This document shows positions 53,077-62,364 of a DNA stretch of 64,000 nucleotides, piece by piece. Source of the DNA: CBDBDZ01 sp965204215 (lineage in GTDB: Bacteria; Pseudomonadota; Gammaproteobacteria; Pseudomonadales; GM7GCV1); assembly GCA_965204215.1 (NCBI GenBank), contig CBDBDZ010000013.1, forward strand, positions 434,001-498,000, in the 5' to 3' direction. A program made the translations under genes and the position numbers. Below the pieces are notes generated by a model. It was given only the letters and a program-made list of their open reading frames with translations. It was not told where the DNA came from and did no database searches. Position 1 is the first letter of the stretch. Every line of letters begins with the position of its first letter.

Positions 53077-54014
53077 TGAGTTCCTTAGTTAATTTTCATA
53101 TACCAGTATTGTGCGAGCAGGCATTGCAGTTGTTGGTGACACAGCGCGGAGGATGTTATATTGACTGTACATTTGGTCGAGGTGGTTATACTAGGGAATT
53201 ATTAAGTCGTTTATCAGATGCTGGCAGGGTTATCGCCTTGGATAGAGATCCTGATGCTATTGAGTATGGAATGAAGTATTTGCAAGATGAAAGGTTGCAA
53301 TTGAAATATAGTGACTTTGCTCAAGTCGATAAAATAGTTACGCAAACCCACTTGGAACAACTAGTTGATGGAGCTGTGGCAGATTTGGGACTGTCTTCGC
53401 CTCAAGTAGACAATGCTTCAAGAGGCTTTAGTTTTATGTACGATGGGCCGCTGGATATGCGAATGAATAATCGCGAAGGTATAAATGCTGCTCAATGGTT
53501 GCAGCGCGCAAGCGAACAGGAAGTGGCCGACGTGCTTTGGAAGTACGGTGAAGAGCGGCGATCAAGAAAAATTGCAAAAGTGATTAAATCTCAGTACCCA
53601 CATAACCCAATAAAAAGCACGAAGCAGCTTGCCGATTTGATTACCACAGTTGTACCCTTTAACCCGAAACATAAAAAACATCCAGCGACTTGTTCTTTTC
53701 AGGCAATCCGTATTTTTATTAACGATGAATTGGGGCAATTAGAAAAATTATTACATAATTTGCTGGGTATTTTGAAAGTTGGTGGCAGGATAGTTGTTGT
53801 GAGTTTCCACTCGCTTGAAGATAGAATAGTTAAACGCTTTTTTAAGTCGCTTTGCGTTGCGCCCAGATTGCCAAAAGAGTTGCCTGTTATAGATAATTTG
53901 ATTCGACCTAATTGGAAATTAGTGGGTAAGCCGATATATGCGTCAGAGTCTGAAGTCACTGCCAATCCCAGAGCAAGAAGTGCAGTGCTTCGCTGTATTG
54001 AAAAGGTGTCATGA
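53076..54014 (+). CDS. rsmH: 16S rRNA m4C1402 methyltransferase
   Basis: A 312-residue MraW protein: HIPVLCEQALQLLVTQRGG, SAM-binding YIDCTFGRGGYTRELLSRL, ALDRDPDAIEYG, ADLGLSSPQVDNASRGFSF, and the C-terminal SFHSLEDRIVKRFFKSL with NPRARSAVLRCIEK. Normal length. Overlaps mraZ by one base and ftsL by four. Confidence 0.97.
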   Translation: MSSLVNFHIPVLCEQALQLLVTQRGGCYIDCTFGRGGYTRELLSRLSDAGRVIALDRDPDAIEYGMKYLQDERLQLKYSDFAQVDKIVTQTHLEQLVDGAVADLGLSSPQVDNASRGFSFMYDGPLDMRMNNREGINAAQWLQRASEQEVADVLWKYGEERRSRKIAKVIKSQYPHNPIKSTKQLADLITTVVPFNPKHKKHPATCSFQAIRIFINDELGQLEKLLHNLLGILKVGGRIVVVSFHSLEDRIVKRFFKSLCVAPRLPKELPVIDNLIRPNWKLVGKPIYASESEVTANPRARSAVLRCIEKVS

Positions 54015-54286
54015 TGAATGTAAAAAATATTATGGTGTTGACGGTGTTATGGGGACTATTAATACTTTCGGCCATGTTGGTGGTAAATGTTACTCATAGC
54101 GTGCGTTTAGCTACGAATAAACTTAATTTGTTGGATAAGGCATATAATTCGGAAACCCAAAAGCGCAATCGCTTAACCATGGAATTGAATACAATCGGAG
54201 GATTTATTTCGGTGGAACGTGCCGCGCGTAATGAGTTCCAAATGGTGGATGTACCATCTAAATTAGAAAGGGTGGTATATGAGTAG
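54011..54286 (+). CDS. ftsL: Cell division protein FtsL
   Basis: A 91-residue bitopic protein: short cytoplasmic N-terminus, one membrane helix (VLTVLWGLLILSAMLVVNVT), then a periplasmic coiled coil (LATNKLNLLDKAYNSETQKR). It forms the FtsQLB complex that activates FtsWI at the septum. Identity rests on position between rsmH and ftsI plus topology. Overlaps ftsI by eight bases. Confidence 0.92.
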   Translation: MMNVKNIMVLTVLWGLLILSAMLVVNVTHSVRLATNKLNLLDKAYNSETQKRNRLTMELNTIGGFISVERAARNEFQMVDVPSKLERVVYE

Positions 54287-56006
54287 ACAACAAATTAAAT
54301 TTCAATTTGAAAAACAAAATTTTAGCTATGTGCGCTATTGGGCGTTAATTATCGCATTAGGATTAATTTTAATTGTTATTGCCGGAAGGCTGGTGCAATT
54401 GCAATTGCTGGGCAGTAATAAAGAAGGAGCCGATTTTTTGCAACAACAAGCAGAAAAGCGCCAAGTTCGGGTTGAGTCAATTGCCGCTTCAAGAGGGATG
54501 ATTACAGATAGATATGGTCAGCCATTGGCAGTAAGTGCCGTTGTGTCAGATATTTGGGTGAATCCAGTGAATTTCAATCCAACAAAAGAAGAAGTTAAGG
54601 TGTTATCGCAATGGTTATCGATAGATGAGGAACAATTGCGGGAGAAAATAACCAAAAAAAATAAGCGTTTTGTGTACTTGGCAAAATCACTTTCACCTAA
54701 AGAAATTAAGCCAATTAACGGCTTGGATATTAAAGGTTTGAATATTGAAGAGAGTCGCAAGCGCTTTTACCCTGCAGGTGAGGTTGCAGCTCAGGTTGTG
54801 GGTTTGACCAATACCGACAATGAAGGTATAGACGGTATGGAATTGTTATACGATGATTGGTTGAAATCAAACAATGGTAAGCAGAGATATATTAAAGATT
54901 TAACAAATAACATTATTGATGATTTAGGAGTGGTGGAATCGCCAAAACCAGGTAAAGATTTAATGCTGACTCTGGACATGAGAATGCAATATTTTGCTTA
55001 TAAGTCGCTCAAAGAGGCGGTGAAAAAACATGATGCACAATCGGGTCAAAGTATTGTAGTCGATATACCCAGTGGCGAAATATTGGCGATGGTGAGTCAA
55101 CCGTCGTTTAATCCTAACAATCGTGTAACCCTGAATCAAAAAAGTGTTGTTAACCGAGTGGTATCGGATTTGTTTGAGCCAGGTTCAACCATGAAGCCGA
55201 TAACCGTTTTGGCGGCATTAGAAAGTGGGCGTTATGATAAAAATACCACACTAGACACTAGCCCAGGAACCATTCATGTAGGTAAAAAAATATTTTATGA
55301 CCCTCTCAATTACGGTAAAATTAATTTTACTAAATTAATTCAAAAATCCAGTCAAGTTGGTGCTGTGCAACTGGCGTTGGGTATAGAACCACAAGAATTG
55401 ACGACAATATTCCATCGTCTAGGCATTGGTCAATCGTCTGGGGCCGGGTTAATTGGTGAGTCTATTGGGGGTATTCCTTTGGCACCGTCTTTGAGTAAGA
55501 TTGATAGAGCAGTGCTGTCGTTTGGTTATGGTTTGGAAGTGAACGCAACACAGTTAGCTAGAGCTTATAGTATTATTGCTAATGATGGTAAAAATATTGA
55601 ACTTAAAGCGGTGCTAGAGGATGCATCGTCATATAAAGGAAACCACCAACAATTAATTGACAAAGAATTGGCTCAATATTTACGTACAATATTAGTGTCG
55701 GTTACTGAAAAAGGTGGCACCGCGCCCAAAGCAGCCATTTCTGGTTATAAAGTGGCAGGAAAAAGCGGTACCACTCACAAAATAAATCAAGAAGGTTACG
55801 ATAGCCATAATTATAGAGCAGTATTTGTTGGTATGGCACCAGCTGAAAAGCCACAAGTGGTGACAGTAGTAGTTATTGATAATCCTACGAGCAATGATTA
55901 CAGTGGCGGTTCGGTAGCAGCTCCAGTGTTTTCCAGGATTACTAGTGCTGCGCTGCGCTACAAGGCAATGGATGAGGCGCTAAACAGCATAGCGGGAACA
56001 TTATAA
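54279..56006 (+). CDS. ftsI: Peptidoglycan transpeptidase FtsI (PBP3)
   Basis: A 575-residue class B PBP with one N-terminal membrane helix (WALIIALGLILIVIAGRLVQ), dimerisation domain, and transpeptidase domain. SxxK is at Ser303 (PGSTMKP) and KSGT at 495-498. The SxN motif is changed: the sequence is SSQ at 357-359, so Gln stands where Asn is conserved (DNA 55347-55355, tcc-agt-caa). It crosslinks septal peptidoglycan with FtsW. Its stop overlaps the murE start by one base. Confidence 0.95.
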   Translation: MSRQQIKFQFEKQNFSYVRYWALIIALGLILIVIAGRLVQLQLLGSNKEGADFLQQQAEKRQVRVESIAASRGMITDRYGQPLAVSAVVSDIWVNPVNFNPTKEEVKVLSQWLSIDEEQLREKITKKNKRFVYLAKSLSPKEIKPINGLDIKGLNIEESRKRFYPAGEVAAQVVGLTNTDNEGIDGMELLYDDWLKSNNGKQRYIKDLTNNIIDDLGVVESPKPGKDLMLTLDMRMQYFAYKSLKEAVKKHDAQSGQSIVVDIPSGEILAMVSQPSFNPNNRVTLNQKSVVNRVVSDLFEPGSTMKPITVLAALESGRYDKNTTLDTSPGTIHVGKKIFYDPLNYGKINFTKLIQKSSQVGAVQLALGIEPQELTTIFHRLGIGQSSGAGLIGESIGGIPLAPSLSKIDRAVLSFGYGLEVNATQLARAYSIIANDGKNIELKAVLEDASSYKGNHQQLIDKELAQYLRTILVSVTEKGGTAPKAAISGYKVAGKSGTTHKINQEGYDSHNYRAVFVGMAPAEKPQVVTVVVIDNPTSNDYSGGSVAAPVFSRITSAALRYKAMDEALNSIAGTL

Positions 56007-57211
56007 TGCATGGTTCACAATCAGATATTCAGGCCATTGCGATTACAGGCACCAATGGCAAAACCACTGTAGCCTACTGGTTATATCAGGTACTGGGGGA
56101 ACAAGGTGCTTACATTGGTACTTTAGGTGCAAAAACAAATGCAATGGGTGACTTTGAATATACTGGTTTTACCACGCCGGATGACAAGGGGTTGATACCT
56201 TGGTTGGAGCGTTTTAAAAAAGAACGTCGTAAATGGTTGTCGATTGAAGCATCATCTCATGGATTAAAGCAACACCGCATTAAAAATCTTGATGTGCGAA
56301 TTGCAGTGTTCTTGAATTTAACCCGGGATCATCTCGACTACCATAAAACATTAGAGGATTACTTTGAGTCTAAAGCCTTGTTGTTTAACCGTTCTGAACT
56401 AGAGGCCAGTATTGTGAATATCGATGATGAATACGGTTTAAAGTTGCTAGAGCGGTTGCATCAAAAACGAACTATTACGTTTAGCATCAATAATACAAGG
56501 GCTACGGTTCATTATAAAACCATTGCTTCTAATCATTTACATCATCAATTATCAGTGCAGGTCGCTGAGGAGCTGGTTGGTTTGACCCTGCCCAAACAGT
56601 GCTTTATCGCCACTCAGTTCAATCTTTCAAACCTGTTGGCTGTTATTGCAGTTGCAAAGGCAATAGAGCTACCTTTGCAGGGCTGGGTGCAGCAGATTGC
56701 ACAAATTGGTCCACCTCCAGGGCGTTTACAACCGATAGATGAAGGGCAAGGGTTTGATGTATATATTGATTTTGCGCATACACCAGATGCACTTGAAAAC
56801 TTGCTGGAAAACCTTAATCAGGTCAAGAATGGTCAGCTAATTGCTATTTATGGCTGTGGTGGTAAGCGAGATATAGGTAAGCGTGCACAGATGGCAAAAG
56901 TGGGTGTGTCGTTAGCTGATAAAGTGATATTTACTTCTGATAATCCCAGAGATGAAGTGCCTGAAAAAATTATTGACGATATGCTGGAAGGGGTCTTAAG
57001 TACCGATGTTAAATACACAGTAGAAGTCGATAGAGAAAAGGCTATTCGCAAAGGTTTAGCAATGGCAAATATCGGCGATACTTTGGTAATAGCAGGCAAA
57101 GGTCATGAAACGCAACAAGAAATTGCAGGAGTGAAATATCCTTTTAACGATGCGCTGGTTGCATCGAAATACCTGCGAGAAATGACGCAAGACAACGAGT
57201 GTTATCTATGA
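56006..57211 (+). CDS. murE: UDP-MurNAc-tripeptide ligase MurE lacking the N-terminal domain
   Basis: A 401-residue Mur ligase. The central ATPase domain starts almost at the N-terminus (ITGTNGKTTVAYWLYQVLG at about 13), then EASSHGLKQHRIKNLDV and LNLTRDHLDYHKTLEDYF with the carbamylated-Lys position ESKALLF. The C-terminal domain has DFAHTPDALENLLENL, YGCGGKRDIGKRAQMAKVG, the diaminopimelate-selective DNPRDE, and AGKGHETQQEI. About 90-100 N-terminal residues that bind the UDP moiety in MurE are absent. An in-frame stop at 55973-55975 leaves no room for them. Adds meso-DAP to UDP-MurNAc-L-Ala-D-Glu. Confidence 0.93.
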   Translation: MHGSQSDIQAIAITGTNGKTTVAYWLYQVLGEQGAYIGTLGAKTNAMGDFEYTGFTTPDDKGLIPWLERFKKERRKWLSIEASSHGLKQHRIKNLDVRIAVFLNLTRDHLDYHKTLEDYFESKALLFNRSELEASIVNIDDEYGLKLLERLHQKRTITFSINNTRATVHYKTIASNHLHHQLSVQVAEELVGLTLPKQCFIATQFNLSNLLAVIAVAKAIELPLQGWVQQIAQIGPPPGRLQPIDEGQGFDVYIDFAHTPDALENLLENLNQVKNGQLIAIYGCGGKRDIGKRAQMAKVGVSLADKVIFTSDNPRDEVPEKIIDDMLEGVLSTDVKYTVEVDREKAIRKGLAMANIGDTLVIAGKGHETQQEIAGVKYPFNDALVASKYLREMTQDNECYL

Positions 57212-57218
57212 GGTTGAT

Positions 57219-58658
57219 ATGCGGGTCAGCTTAGATGCTAGTTTGAGCTTGACGCAACTCGCTGCTTCTTACGGTGGCTTGGTAATAAGCCCCGATGTAG
57301 ATTTTACAGTAGTGTCTACGGATTCACGCAAAATAATAGCCGGAGATATATTCGTTGCACTTAAAGGTGAGTCTATGGATGGACATGATTATTGTAGGCA
57401 GGCAGTGGGGAAAGGAGCGTCAGCTCTAGTGGTTGATCGTTATATTCCGAATCTCCAATCTGACTTAAAAATCGTTCAATGGGTTGTAAAAGATACCACA
57501 CTCGCATTGGGGCAAATCGCTAAAAGTTACAGAGCGCTGTTTAGCTTACCAGTTATCGCATTAACGGGAAGTTCGGGAAAGACTACTGTCAAGGAAATGA
57601 TCCGCTCAATACTGAGAGTTGAATTTGGCGATGGGTATAGCGATTGTAGCGTGATTACTTCTAATAATTATAATAATGAAATTGGTGTACCATTCACCTT
57701 AATGCAATTGAATCATAACAGTAAAATTGCGGTGTTGGAAATGGGGGCAAGGCATGTTGGCGATATTAAACTACTGTGTGATTGGGCAAATCCAACCATT
57801 TCACTAGTAAACAATACAGGCACAGCACATTTAGGAGAATTTGGTTCTGTACAAAATATTGTCGATGCTAAAGGTGAAATTTACAGCGGTTCCGAATTGT
57901 TGGAAACAGCAGTGATGAATTTTGATTCCGATGGCTATAAGCAATATCGAGAGCAAACAGCACATCTACATCAAATTATTTTCGGCGATGAAGAAAAATC
58001 AGATATCAAGGCAACCGACATTAAAGAATCAGCCTCAGGGCTTTCATTTAAACTACATTTATTCAACAATTCGTTAGACGTAACAATTAATGCCATGGGC
58101 AGTCATAATGTCTCCAATGCTATGGCAGCGGCGGCTTGTGCCTGGTCAGCAGGAGTAAGTTCTGAATCTATTGTAAGTGGGTTGAGTCAGTTTATGCCAT
58201 CACAAGGAAGGCTAATGCCTATAGCGATAGATGGTGTTTGTAAAGTCATTGATGATACTTACAATGCTAACCCGGATTCTGTCAAATCTGCTATCGATGT
58301 CTTAGCATTGCAAAGCAATAAGAAAATTTTGGTACTAGGTAGTATGGGTGAGCTGGGAGAGCAATCATTTAACAAACATAAACATGTATTGGCGTATGCC
58401 AATCAAAAACTAAAAGGTGATTTTACAATCATGCTGACAGGAGATGCCTGGAAAAATATCGAATTAATGCATTCTCATGTTCTTTGGTATCCTGATAAAG
58501 AAGAATTGGCTGAGGCATTGCAAGAAGCCATTACGCCAAAGTCAACGGTATTGGTAAAAGGTTCAAGATTCATGTTAATGGAAACAGTAATAGACCAATT
58601 GAAACAAAAAAGTAAAGGTCAATTGAGTATTCAACCTGTTAGAAAAGAGGTATCGTAA
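57219..58658 (+). CDS. murF: UDP-MurNAc-tripeptide--D-Ala-D-Ala ligase
   Basis: A 479-residue Mur ligase with all three domains: N-terminal substrate domain (VVSTDSRKIIAGDIFVALKG), central ATPase (ALTGSSGKTTVKEMI, TSNNYNNEIGVPFTLMQL, LEMGARHVGDIKLL) and C-terminal domain (IDDTYNANPDSVKSAIDVL, LGSMGELGE). It adds D-Ala-D-Ala to complete the pentapeptide. Its intact N-terminal domain contrasts with the neighbouring MurE. A GAGG ribosome site precedes the ATG. Confidence 0.97.
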   Translation: MRVSLDASLSLTQLAASYGGLVISPDVDFTVVSTDSRKIIAGDIFVALKGESMDGHDYCRQAVGKGASALVVDRYIPNLQSDLKIVQWVVKDTTLALGQIAKSYRALFSLPVIALTGSSGKTTVKEMIRSILRVEFGDGYSDCSVITSNNYNNEIGVPFTLMQLNHNSKIAVLEMGARHVGDIKLLCDWANPTISLVNNTGTAHLGEFGSVQNIVDAKGEIYSGSELLETAVMNFDSDGYKQYREQTAHLHQIIFGDEEKSDIKATDIKESASGLSFKLHLFNNSLDVTINAMGSHNVSNAMAAAACAWSAGVSSESIVSGLSQFMPSQGRLMPIAIDGVCKVIDDTYNANPDSVKSAIDVLALQSNKKILVLGSMGELGEQSFNKHKHVLAYANQKLKGDFTIMLTGDAWKNIELMHSHVLWYPDKEELAEALQEAITPKSTVLVKGSRFMLMETVIDQLKQKSKGQLSIQPVRKEVS

Positions 58659-59740
58659 TGTTACTGTTTTTAACTCAGTACTTATCAGAAACGATTACAT
58701 TCTTCAATGTTTTTAATTACTTATCAATGCGAGCAATATTAGGAGTATTAACAGCATTATCAATTAATTTTTTGGTGGGGCCTTTTATGATTCGGCGACT
58801 CAATGTGCTGAAGATAGGTCAAGCCATAAGAGACGATGGTCCAAGTAGTCACTTGATTAAGGCAGGAACGCCAACGATGGGAGGAACTTTAATATTGTTT
58901 TCAATATTTATCAGCGCATTTCTGTGGTCAGATTTAACCAATGATTATGTCTGGGTGGTGCTGTTTACTACTTTTAGTTTTGGAGTTATTGGTTTTATTG
59001 ACGACTATAAAAAAATAAAATTTAACTCCAGCGATGGTCTGTCGGTTAAGGTTAAGTATAGCCTGCAGTCGGTAGTTGCACTTATTGTTGCTTGCTACTT
59101 ATATAATACGGCAGATCATGTGCAAGAGTTAAATTACATTATTCCGTTTTTTAAAAATGTGTCACTAGACTTGGGGCTAGGTTTTATCATCATTACATAT
59201 TTTGTAATAGTGGGTGCGAGTAATGGTGTAAATTTAACCGATGGACTGGACGGGCTGGCTATTATACCATCCTGCTTAATAGGAGGAGCATTGGGCATAA
59301 TTGCTTATTTAAGTGGCAATGCTATCAACGCCAGCTACCTACATATACCCTTTATCAGCGACGCAGGGGAACTGTTAATTTTCTGCTCAGCACTATGTGG
59401 TGCAAGTATTGGTTTTCTATGGTTTAACACTTATCCAGCTCAGGTATTTATGGGTGATGTAGGTGCTTTGGCATTGGGTGCTGCATTAGGAACGATAGCT
59501 GTGATTATACGTCATGAAGTGGTGTTCTTTATTATGGCAGGAATCTTTGTCATTGAAACATTGTCGGTCATTATTCAGGTTGTATCGTTTAAGCTTACGG
59601 GGAAACGTGTGTTTCGTATGGCGCCTCTGCACCATCATTATGAATTAAAAGGTTGGGCTGAACCCAAGGTGATAGTAAGGTTTTGGATTATTACCGTTAT
59701 GCTGGTGCTATTTGGTCTGGCAACATTAAAGTTGAGATAG
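58658..59740 (+). CDS. mraY: Phospho-MurNAc-pentapeptide translocase
   Basis: A 360-residue polytopic enzyme linking phospho-MurNAc-pentapeptide to undecaprenyl phosphate (lipid I). Motifs: SHLIKAGTPTMGGTLILFSI, GFIDDYKKIKFNSSDGLSVK, NGVNLTDGLDGLAIIPS, FMGDVGALALGAALG, and MAPLHHHYELKGWAEPKV. About ten membrane helices. Overlaps murF by one base (TAATG). Confidence 0.97.
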   Translation: MLLFLTQYLSETITFFNVFNYLSMRAILGVLTALSINFLVGPFMIRRLNVLKIGQAIRDDGPSSHLIKAGTPTMGGTLILFSIFISAFLWSDLTNDYVWVVLFTTFSFGVIGFIDDYKKIKFNSSDGLSVKVKYSLQSVVALIVACYLYNTADHVQELNYIIPFFKNVSLDLGLGFIIITYFVIVGASNGVNLTDGLDGLAIIPSCLIGGALGIIAYLSGNAINASYLHIPFISDAGELLIFCSALCGASIGFLWFNTYPAQVFMGDVGALALGAALGTIAVIIRHEVVFFIMAGIFVIETLSVIIQVVSFKLTGKRVFRMAPLHHHYELKGWAEPKVIVRFWIITVMLVLFGLATLKLR

Positions 59741-59755
59741 TAGATTGCCAGTGCT

Positions 59756-61147
59756 ATGAATTTTCAACACCTCCAACTTAAACCTGGTGCACCAATAAAA
59801 ACTGCGCTGCTAGGTGCTGGAGTAACGGGAGCTTCTGTCGTTAATTTTTATCGGCGCAATAATATTGAACTAACGGTGTTCGACAGCAAGTTAACTGAAC
59901 AACAAGCTGATGTTAAAGCCAGTGAATTGAATATTGAAAACATAAAAACTGGTGAGTTTTCTGTAGATTCATTAAAACATTTTGACGAGATTATCGTCAG
60001 CCCAGGAATACCCACAAGACATACTGTATTAGCGGTACTCCAACAACAAGGTGTCAGTTTAGTGAGTGACATAGAGGTTTTTAGTCGGTACTGTCAAAAA
60101 CCTGTTATCCTTGTTACTGGCTCAAATGGTAAAAGTTCAGTGGCTAGTTTGATAGGGTTAATGGCGGTTAAATCAGGAGTGAAAGTTGCTGTAGGAGGTA
60201 ATCTGGATGTAGCTTACCAATTAAAGTGGGGGGTTCCCGCTCTGGATTTGTTATCGCAAGATGTTGATTTGTTTGTGTTAGAAGTATCCAGTTTTCAATT
60301 AGAATTAACATTTAACTTGCAATCTGCGGTCGCGGTATTGCTCAATGTTACGCCTGACCATATGGATTATTATCCATCCCTCTTAGATTATCATCAAGCC
60401 AAACAACGTGTTTTTAATAACTCGGCGATACAGATATATAACGCCGATGACGCACTGACCTTTCCAATAGTAGAGAATAATGCAGAGCGAACAAGCTTTA
60501 CTACTCACAATCCACAATCAAAGCAGTGGGGTATTTTAAAAATAAGCGACACGAATTACCTTGCCAGGGGTTGTGAAATTTTGATTGATTGCACTGAATT
60601 GAATATACAAGGAACTCATCATTATGCCAACGCACTTGCTGCCTTGGCTGTAGCGGATTGTCTGAACTGGAATAAGTCCAGCTGCCTTAATGCTTTGAAA
60701 CAATTTACAGGGCTACCGCATAGAAATCAGGTAGTTAGCCAGCGTTTTGGTGTCAAGTGGGTAAATGATTCCAAAGCTACCAACGTAGCTTCAAGCATTG
60801 CATCGATTATCAGTGCCGATACACAAGGTTCACTTCATTTGATTTTTGGTGGTGAAAGTAAAAATCAGGATTTTAGTGCGCTTTTACCTATTTTGGAAAA
60901 ATTTGCAGTCACTGTATTAGTTATTGGTAAAAACTACTTTGAATTTAAAAGTTTGTTTGCAAATTTAAAAAAATCTATTGATGTGGTTTATTGTGTTTTG
61001 CTGGAGCGAGCGATTGTTATTGCAAGACGATTAAGTAAAGCAGGTGATACCGTTTTGTTATCACCTGCTTGTGCCAGTCGCGACCAATTTCGAAATTACA
61101 AGCATCGGGGACAAAGCTTTGAAAAATTGATAGAGGCCCTGCCATGA
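59756..61147 (+). CDS. murD: UDP-MurNAc-alanine--D-glutamate ligase
   Basis: A 463-residue Mur ligase adding D-Glu to UDP-MurNAc-L-Ala. N-terminal Rossmann-like domain (TALLGAGVTGASVVNFYRRN, DEIIVSPGIPTRH), ATPase loop ILVTGSNGKSSVASLIG, LEVSSFQLELTF, LNVTPDHMDYYPSLLDYHQA, and C-terminal WVNDSKATNVASSIASI with LLSPACASRDQFRNYKHRG. Slightly long for the family. Overlaps ftsW by four bases. Confidence 0.96.
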   Translation: MNFQHLQLKPGAPIKTALLGAGVTGASVVNFYRRNNIELTVFDSKLTEQQADVKASELNIENIKTGEFSVDSLKHFDEIIVSPGIPTRHTVLAVLQQQGVSLVSDIEVFSRYCQKPVILVTGSNGKSSVASLIGLMAVKSGVKVAVGGNLDVAYQLKWGVPALDLLSQDVDLFVLEVSSFQLELTFNLQSAVAVLLNVTPDHMDYYPSLLDYHQAKQRVFNNSAIQIYNADDALTFPIVENNAERTSFTTHNPQSKQWGILKISDTNYLARGCEILIDCTELNIQGTHHYANALAALAVADCLNWNKSSCLNALKQFTGLPHRNQVVSQRFGVKWVNDSKATNVASSIASIISADTQGSLHLIFGGESKNQDFSALLPILEKFAVTVLVIGKNYFEFKSLFANLKKSIDVVYCVLLERAIVIARRLSKAGDTVLLSPACASRDQFRNYKHRGQSFEKLIEALP

Positions 61148-62364
61148 ATTTGAATATCAAACTGGGCAACTATTTTAAGGCACCAATATTTAGCCTTGCG
61201 AATGTTGACTACGTACTGGTCATTACTGTGCTTATAATGCTTTCAATAAGTTTGGTGATGATAGCTTCATCGTCGTTATATTATGCCCAAAGCATCATGG
61301 GTGATGAACTTTACTTTTTGAAACGGCAGAGCATATACTTGCTATTATCCATAGTGTTGATTGCAATAACAGTGATGATACCAGTGTCGCTGTTATACAA
61401 AATAGCACCTTACTTTTTCATTATCACTGTCGTTATGCTGATAGTGGTTCTGTTGCCTGGGGTAGGTAAAAAAGTCAACGGTAGTCAGCGCTGGATTGAT
61501 TTTGGTATCATTACCTTTCAGGTGGTAGAAGCAGTCAAAGTGGCACTGATTTTATTTGTGTCCAGCTATTTGGTCAGACGTGGTAGTGAATTGATAGAGT
61601 ATTGGAGAGGCTTCATCAAACCTTTAGTACTGATGGCAGTCATTGCGGTGCTACTTTTATTGCAACCTGATTTAGGTTCAGTTGTGGTGATGGTATTAAT
61701 GACTATGGGGTTGCTATTTATTGCAGGTATGCCATTATCCCGGATAATATTAGTGGGCGTAGTAGGTTGCCTGCTGCTGTACCTGGCCATTATTGAATCG
61801 CCTTACCGATTGCAGCGATTGACCAGTTTTTGGAGTCCCTGGGAAGGTAATAACGAATTTGGTTCCAGCTATCAATTGACGCAGTCGTTAATTGCCTACG
61901 GACAGGGAGAATGGTTCGGTGTCGGTTTGGGCAATAGTTTGCAAAAATTATTTTATCTGCCTGAAGCTCATACTGATTTCATCATGCCTATTGTTGGGGA
62001 GGAGTTTGGGTTTGCAGGTGTAATATTTATTCTCACACTGGTAAGTGTTTTGGTGTTTAAATGCTTTGCAATTGGACGACAATTATTAGCAGGTGAAATG
62101 CATTATACAGGGAGTGCAAGAACCGAAGTTATACAATCACAAAGCTGTTTTTGTGGTTATGTTTGCTTTGGCGCTGGTTTATATTTCGCTTTGCATACAA
62201 TCATTAATGTGTCGATGTCGATGGGTCTAATGCCTACTAAAGGCCTGACATTACCGTTTATTAGTTATGGTGGGAGCAGTTTGCTTATGGCATCAGCATT
62301 ACTGGCAGTAGTGATACGCATACAGCAAGAGTTTAATGTGTCCATGGAGCAAGCTGGTGAATAA
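61144..62364 (+). CDS. ftsW: Septal peptidoglycan polymerase FtsW
   Basis: A 406-residue SEDS glycosyltransferase with about ten membrane helices. Characteristic segments: GKKVNGSQRWIDFGIITFQV, LLQPDLGSVVVM, YQLTQSLIAYGQGEWFGVGL, LPEAHTDFIMPIVGEEFGFA, and MGLMPTKGLTLPFISYGGSS. It polymerises lipid II at the septum together with FtsI. Overlaps murG by eight bases. Confidence 0.96.
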   Translation: MNLNIKLGNYFKAPIFSLANVDYVLVITVLIMLSISLVMIASSSLYYAQSIMGDELYFLKRQSIYLLLSIVLIAITVMIPVSLLYKIAPYFFIITVVMLIVVLLPGVGKKVNGSQRWIDFGIITFQVVEAVKVALILFVSSYLVRRGSELIEYWRGFIKPLVLMAVIAVLLLLQPDLGSVVVMVLMTMGLLFIAGMPLSRIILVGVVGCLLLYLAIIESPYRLQRLTSFWSPWEGNNEFGSSYQLTQSLIAYGQGEWFGVGLGNSLQKLFYLPEAHTDFIMPIVGEEFGFAGVIFILTLVSVLVFKCFAIGRQLLAGEMHYTGSARTEVIQSQSCFCGYVCFGAGLYFALHTIINVSMSMGLMPTKGLTLPFISYGGSSLLMASALLAVVIRIQQEFNVSMEQAGE

